Shown piece after piece: positions 61,633 to 64,000 of a stretch of 64,000 nt of DNA. The notes beneath the pieces were generated by a model, which had not been told where the DNA came from, made no database searches, and saw only the letters and a program-made list of their open reading frames with translations. The first letter of the stretch is position 1; each line of letters opens with the position of its first letter. The translations under genes and the position numbers were made by a program. Origin of the DNA: an uncultured Atopobium sp. (GTDB taxonomy: Bacteria > Actinomycetota > Coriobacteriia > Coriobacteriales > Atopobiaceae); NCBI GenBank assembly GCA_916715765.1, contig CAKAPG010000006.1, positions 1 through 64,000 of the forward strand, read 5' to 3'.

Positions 61633-62724
61633 CTAGCTCATAGATGGATTGTGCTCAGAAAATTCCTGCTCACCCTCAAGTTGCGTGACGGTTTCTTTAA
61701 TCTCTAGCGCCAGATCAATGAAATCTTGAGCTGTAACACACCTTACTGACTTACCGCGCCAATAGGCAGCGTTTGGAATACCCCTAAAATACCAGGTAGA
61801 GAGACTTCTTGCGCGAGCAATATGAATGTGGGCAGCGTCAAGTAAACGTACGTGCATCATAAAAGATGCAAGCATCTGATCAAGTGTTGGAACAAGTGGA
61901 GCTTGACCTTCAACTAAAGCTTGAGTGTTCTTGAAAATCCATGGATTACCATAGGTTCCACGAGCAATCATTACAGCTGTCACACCTGTCTCTGTAAGGG
62001 CATGAGCTGCCGCTTCAGCAGAGAGCATGTCACCGGAGCCTATAACCGGAATTGAAACAGCATCACAAACTCTATTAACGGTCTCCCACTCTGCCTGACC
62101 TCGATACATCTGGGTTGCAAAGCGGCCATGAATAGCAACAGCAGAAGCCCCAGCAGCTTCCATGGCGCGAGCAAACTCAGGAGCTACTTCCTCATCCTGG
62201 CGTCTACCTCGTCTAATCTTCACGGTAACAGGCACCGCGACCTCAGAAAGACAAGCTTTGACCAGATCTGCAGCAAGCTCTGGGGTATCGAGAAGGGCTG
62301 AGCCCTCCCCTTTTTTGACAACCTTAGGAACAGGACAAGCCATATTGATATCGATAAGAGCAAGTTTATTTCCTAGGCGCTCACTAATCTGAGCTGACGC
62401 TTCTTTAAACTGCTCTGGCTTTGAACCAAAAAGTTGAACAGCAATATCTGGCTCAGTTGAAAGGGGCTCCACAAGCTCCCAGGTTTTCTCGCCACCATAA
62501 TGAATTCCTGCGACAGAAACCATTTCTGAGTATGCAAGACCTGCTCCGCCCGCTCGAGCCATAGTGCGATACACACCATCACTGACGCCAGCCATGGGTG
62601 CCATAAGCACAGGATTTGCGGACAGGCGATCCTTGAGTGAAGTTCCTGACGCAAAAGGGACAATATGTGAAGAAAGGCCTGCTTGAGGTGAGCAGGTTGA
62701 AATGATTGTTTGAAGCGACTCCAC
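61633..62724 (-). CDS. dusB: tRNA-dihydrouridine synthase (DusB type)
   Basis: A flavoenzyme that reduces specific uridines in tRNA. In 363 aa: TIM-barrel start LMAPMAGVSDGVYRTMAR, catalytic Cys in INMACPVPKVVKKGEGSALL, VTVKIRRGRRQDE, IHGRFATQMYRG and FMN-phosphate loop GSGDMLSAEAA and IARGTYGNPWIF. Start GTG 62724 behind AAGG in the end of lepA. The hemW-dusB-lepA order suggests one operon. Confidence 0.93.
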   Translation of the reverse strand: MESLQTIISTCSPQAGLSSHIVPFASGTSLKDRLSANPVLMAPMAGVSDGVYRTMARAGGAGLAYSEMVSVAGIHYGGEKTWELVEPLSTEPDIAVQLFGSKPEQFKEASAQISERLGNKLALIDINMACPVPKVVKKGEGSALLDTPELAADLVKACLSEVAVPVTVKIRRGRRQDEEVAPEFARAMEAAGASAVAIHGRFATQMYRGQAEWETVNRVCDAVSIPVIGSGDMLSAEAAAHALTETGVTAVMIARGTYGNPWIFKNTQALVEGQAPLVPTLDQMLASFMMHVRLLDAAHIHIARARSLSTWYFRGIPNAAYWRGKSVRCVTAQDFIDLALEIKETVTQLEGEQEFSEHNPSMS

Positions 62725-62733
62725 AAATACCTT

Positions 62734-64000
62734 CTACTCGTCATCAACCTTGAGAACAGCCAAGAACGCCTCTTGAGGTACTTCGACTGAGCCAATCTGC
62801 TTCATGCGCTTCTTACCCTCTTTTTGCTTTTCAAGCAGCTTGCGCTTTCTTGAAATGTCGCCGCCGTAGCACTTAGCTAAGACGTCCTTTCTACGTGCGC
62901 GAACGGTAGAGCGAGAAATGATTTTATTGCCAATAGCACCCTGAATAGGAACCTCAAAAAGCTGCTGCGGAATGATGCCTTTGAGCCTGTCGCAAAGGCC
63001 GCGAGCAAGGTCATATGCTTTGTCTTTGTGAACAATAAACGAGAGCGCATCAACAACGTCTCCAGCAAGCAAGATATCAAGCTTAACCAGGTCAGAAGTG
63101 CGATACGAATCAAACTCATAGTCAAGTGAGGCATAACCTTTGGTTCTACTCTTAAGCTGGTCAAAGAAGTCCAGGATAAGCTCGGCCAAAGGAATGCTAA
63201 AAATCATCTCGACGGACCTATCAGACAGATACACCATGTCTTCAGATACGCCACGATGATCAACAACAAGCTGCATAACCGTACCAACAAACTCAGGAGG
63301 CACAATAATCTTTGCCTTGAGGTACGGCTCATCAATGCGGTCAATCTTGGTAACCTCTGGAAGATCTTGAGGACTGGTGATTTCCACCATGGTGCCATCA
63401 GTCTTGTACACGTGATAGTCAACAGAGGGACTGGTAGCAATCAAATCCAGGTCAAACTCACGCTCAAGACGCTCTTTAACAACTTCCATGTGGAGAAGAC
63501 CCAAAAATCCAACTCTGAAGCCAAAACCTAAAGCCACAGAAGTTTCAGGTGACCACGTAAGTGACGGATCGTTAACGTGCAGCTTATCAAGTGCATCACG
63601 GAGGTTCTCGTACTGCTTGTTATCTACGGGGAAAAGACCGGTAAATACCATCGGTTTTGCTTCACGGTAACCCGGCAGTGGCTCTGCGCATGGATTTTGC
63701 TTATAGGTAAGCGTATCTCCAACACGAACAGCTTCAGGGTCTTTGAGGCCAGTTACTACATAGCCAACCTCACCAACAGAAAGCTGGTCAACAGCCATCT
63801 CAAGAGGCCTCTTAGCGCCAACTTCCTCAACAAGAAAAGGCGTAGAGCTCTGCATCATAAGCAGCTGATCGCCCGCTTTGATTGAGCCGTCAAAAACACG
63901 TACTGTAGCTACAACACCTCTGAACTGGTCAAAGTACGAGTCAAGAATAAGCGCCTTAAGAGGTGCCGCGGGGTCACCCTTTGGAGGAGAAACCAAATAC
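62734..64000 (-). CDS. lepA: Elongation factor 4 (LepA), cut by the window edge
   Basis: LepA is a ribosome-bound translational GTPase. About 422 C-terminal residues are inside the window; the GTP-binding domain lies beyond position 64000. Seen here: domain [39 protein letters not shown] of domain III, VIMELA-like segments, and the LepA-only C-terminal domain with [18 protein letters not shown] and [20 protein letters not shown]. It has no EF-G domain IV, so it is not EF-G. Confidence 0.96.
   Translation of the reverse strand, partial: YLVSPPKGDPAAPLKALILDSYFDQFRGVVATVRVFDGSIKAGDQLLMMQSSTPFLVEEVGAKRPLEMAVDQLSVGEVGYVVTGLKDPEAVRVGDTLTYKQNPCAEPLPGYREAKPMVFTGLFPVDNKQYENLRDALDKLHVNDPSLTWSPETSVALGFGFRVGFLGLLHMEVVKERLEREFDLDLIATSPSVDYHVYKTDGTMVEITSPQDLPEVTKIDRIDEPYLKAKIIVPPEFVGTVMQLVVDHRGVSEDMVYLSDRSVEMIFSIPLAELILDFFDQLKSRTKGYASLDYEFDSYRTSDLVKLDILLAGDVVDALSFIVHKDKAYDLARGLCDRLKGIIPQQLFEVPIQGAIGNKIISRSTVRARRKDVLAKCYGGDISRKRKLLEKQKEGKKRMKQIGSVEVPQEAFLAVLKVDDE

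Noticed and set aside
3127..62494. The 9-mer as an FtsK-orienting (KOPS) or Chi sequence
   Set aside because: Copies occur in both orientations on both sides of the dif candidate, with no strand bias, which such polar motifs require.
1..64000. CRISPR arrays, tRNA or rRNA genes, insertion sequences
   Set aside because: No regularly spaced repeats, cloverleaf-like GTTCRA segments in gaps, rRNA core sequence or transposase were seen by eye.

Overview
The window looks like a chromosomal segment of a small-genome, moderately low-GC Coriobacteriia member (Actinomycetota), most like Lancefieldella/Atopobium. This is an inference from gene content read by eye: an actinobacterial garA-like FHA gene followed by an ftsR-like MerR gene, a SpoVS homologue in an apparently non-sporulating lineage, RNase Y together with RNase J, a LexA box of the GAAC-N4-GTTC type, and an anaerobe/microaerophile stress set (Hcp, water-forming NADH oxidase, MsrA, TrxB). 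No rRNA, tRNA, CRISPR array or insertion sequence was seen.

Layout. 0.2-3.2 kb: msrA and a Crp/Fnr regulator divergent from hcp, with a perfect palindrome between them. 3.3-6.0 kb: an AT-rich Sau3AI-type restriction-modification pair. 6.2-12.1 kb: NADH oxidase, a methyltransferase divergent from a TetR regulator, oleate hydratase, a second methyltransferase. 12.1-19.7 kb: HAD phosphatase, M20 peptidase, then a rightward run CDP-alcohol phosphatidyltransferase - D,D-carboxypeptidase - GcvT-like - RidA - FHA - FtsR-like - apt. 20-23 kb: a secreted NlpC/P60 hydrolase with a poly-Ser linker and a ClC transporter. 23.0-26.8 kb: a long AT-rich non-coding stretch holding a probable dif site, then accessory genes (methyltransferase, grpB broken by one stop, VOC, GNAT, AlkD-like). 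26.9-64 kb: almost wholly leftward housekeeping genes: trxB, purine permease, dut-nrdR, the divergent SOS pair (LysM division-inhibitor-like gene / lexA), hflX, miaA-miaB-spoVS-GHKL ATPase-rny, recX-recA, cinA, pgsA-rimO-yajQ-rodZ-ftsK-rnj, pnp-rpsO, recO-era-dgkA-ybeY-phoH-mtaB-dnaJ, a membrane-anchored DnaJ variant, hemW-dusB-lepA.

Gene direction is mainly rightward left of about 26.8 kb and leftward right of it. Together with the dif-like site at 23.1 kb this suggests that the window spans the replication terminus, with accessory genes inserted beside it. RNA metabolism and modification are dense here (RNase Y, RNase J, PNPase, YbeY, MiaA, MiaB, RimO, MtaB, DusB, Era), as are recombination and SOS functions (RecA, RecX, RecO, LexA).

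The strongest unexplained signal is a short oligonucleotide, TGGCGAGAA (extended form TGGCGAGAAACCCC). I counted 18 exact copies on both strands where about 0.5 would be expected by chance. They fall in several reading frames, at most one per gene and in three intergenic places, and none lies in the AT-rich accessory blocks. This is the behaviour of a DNA uptake sequence or another dispersed chromosomal marker, and I know of none described in this lineage.
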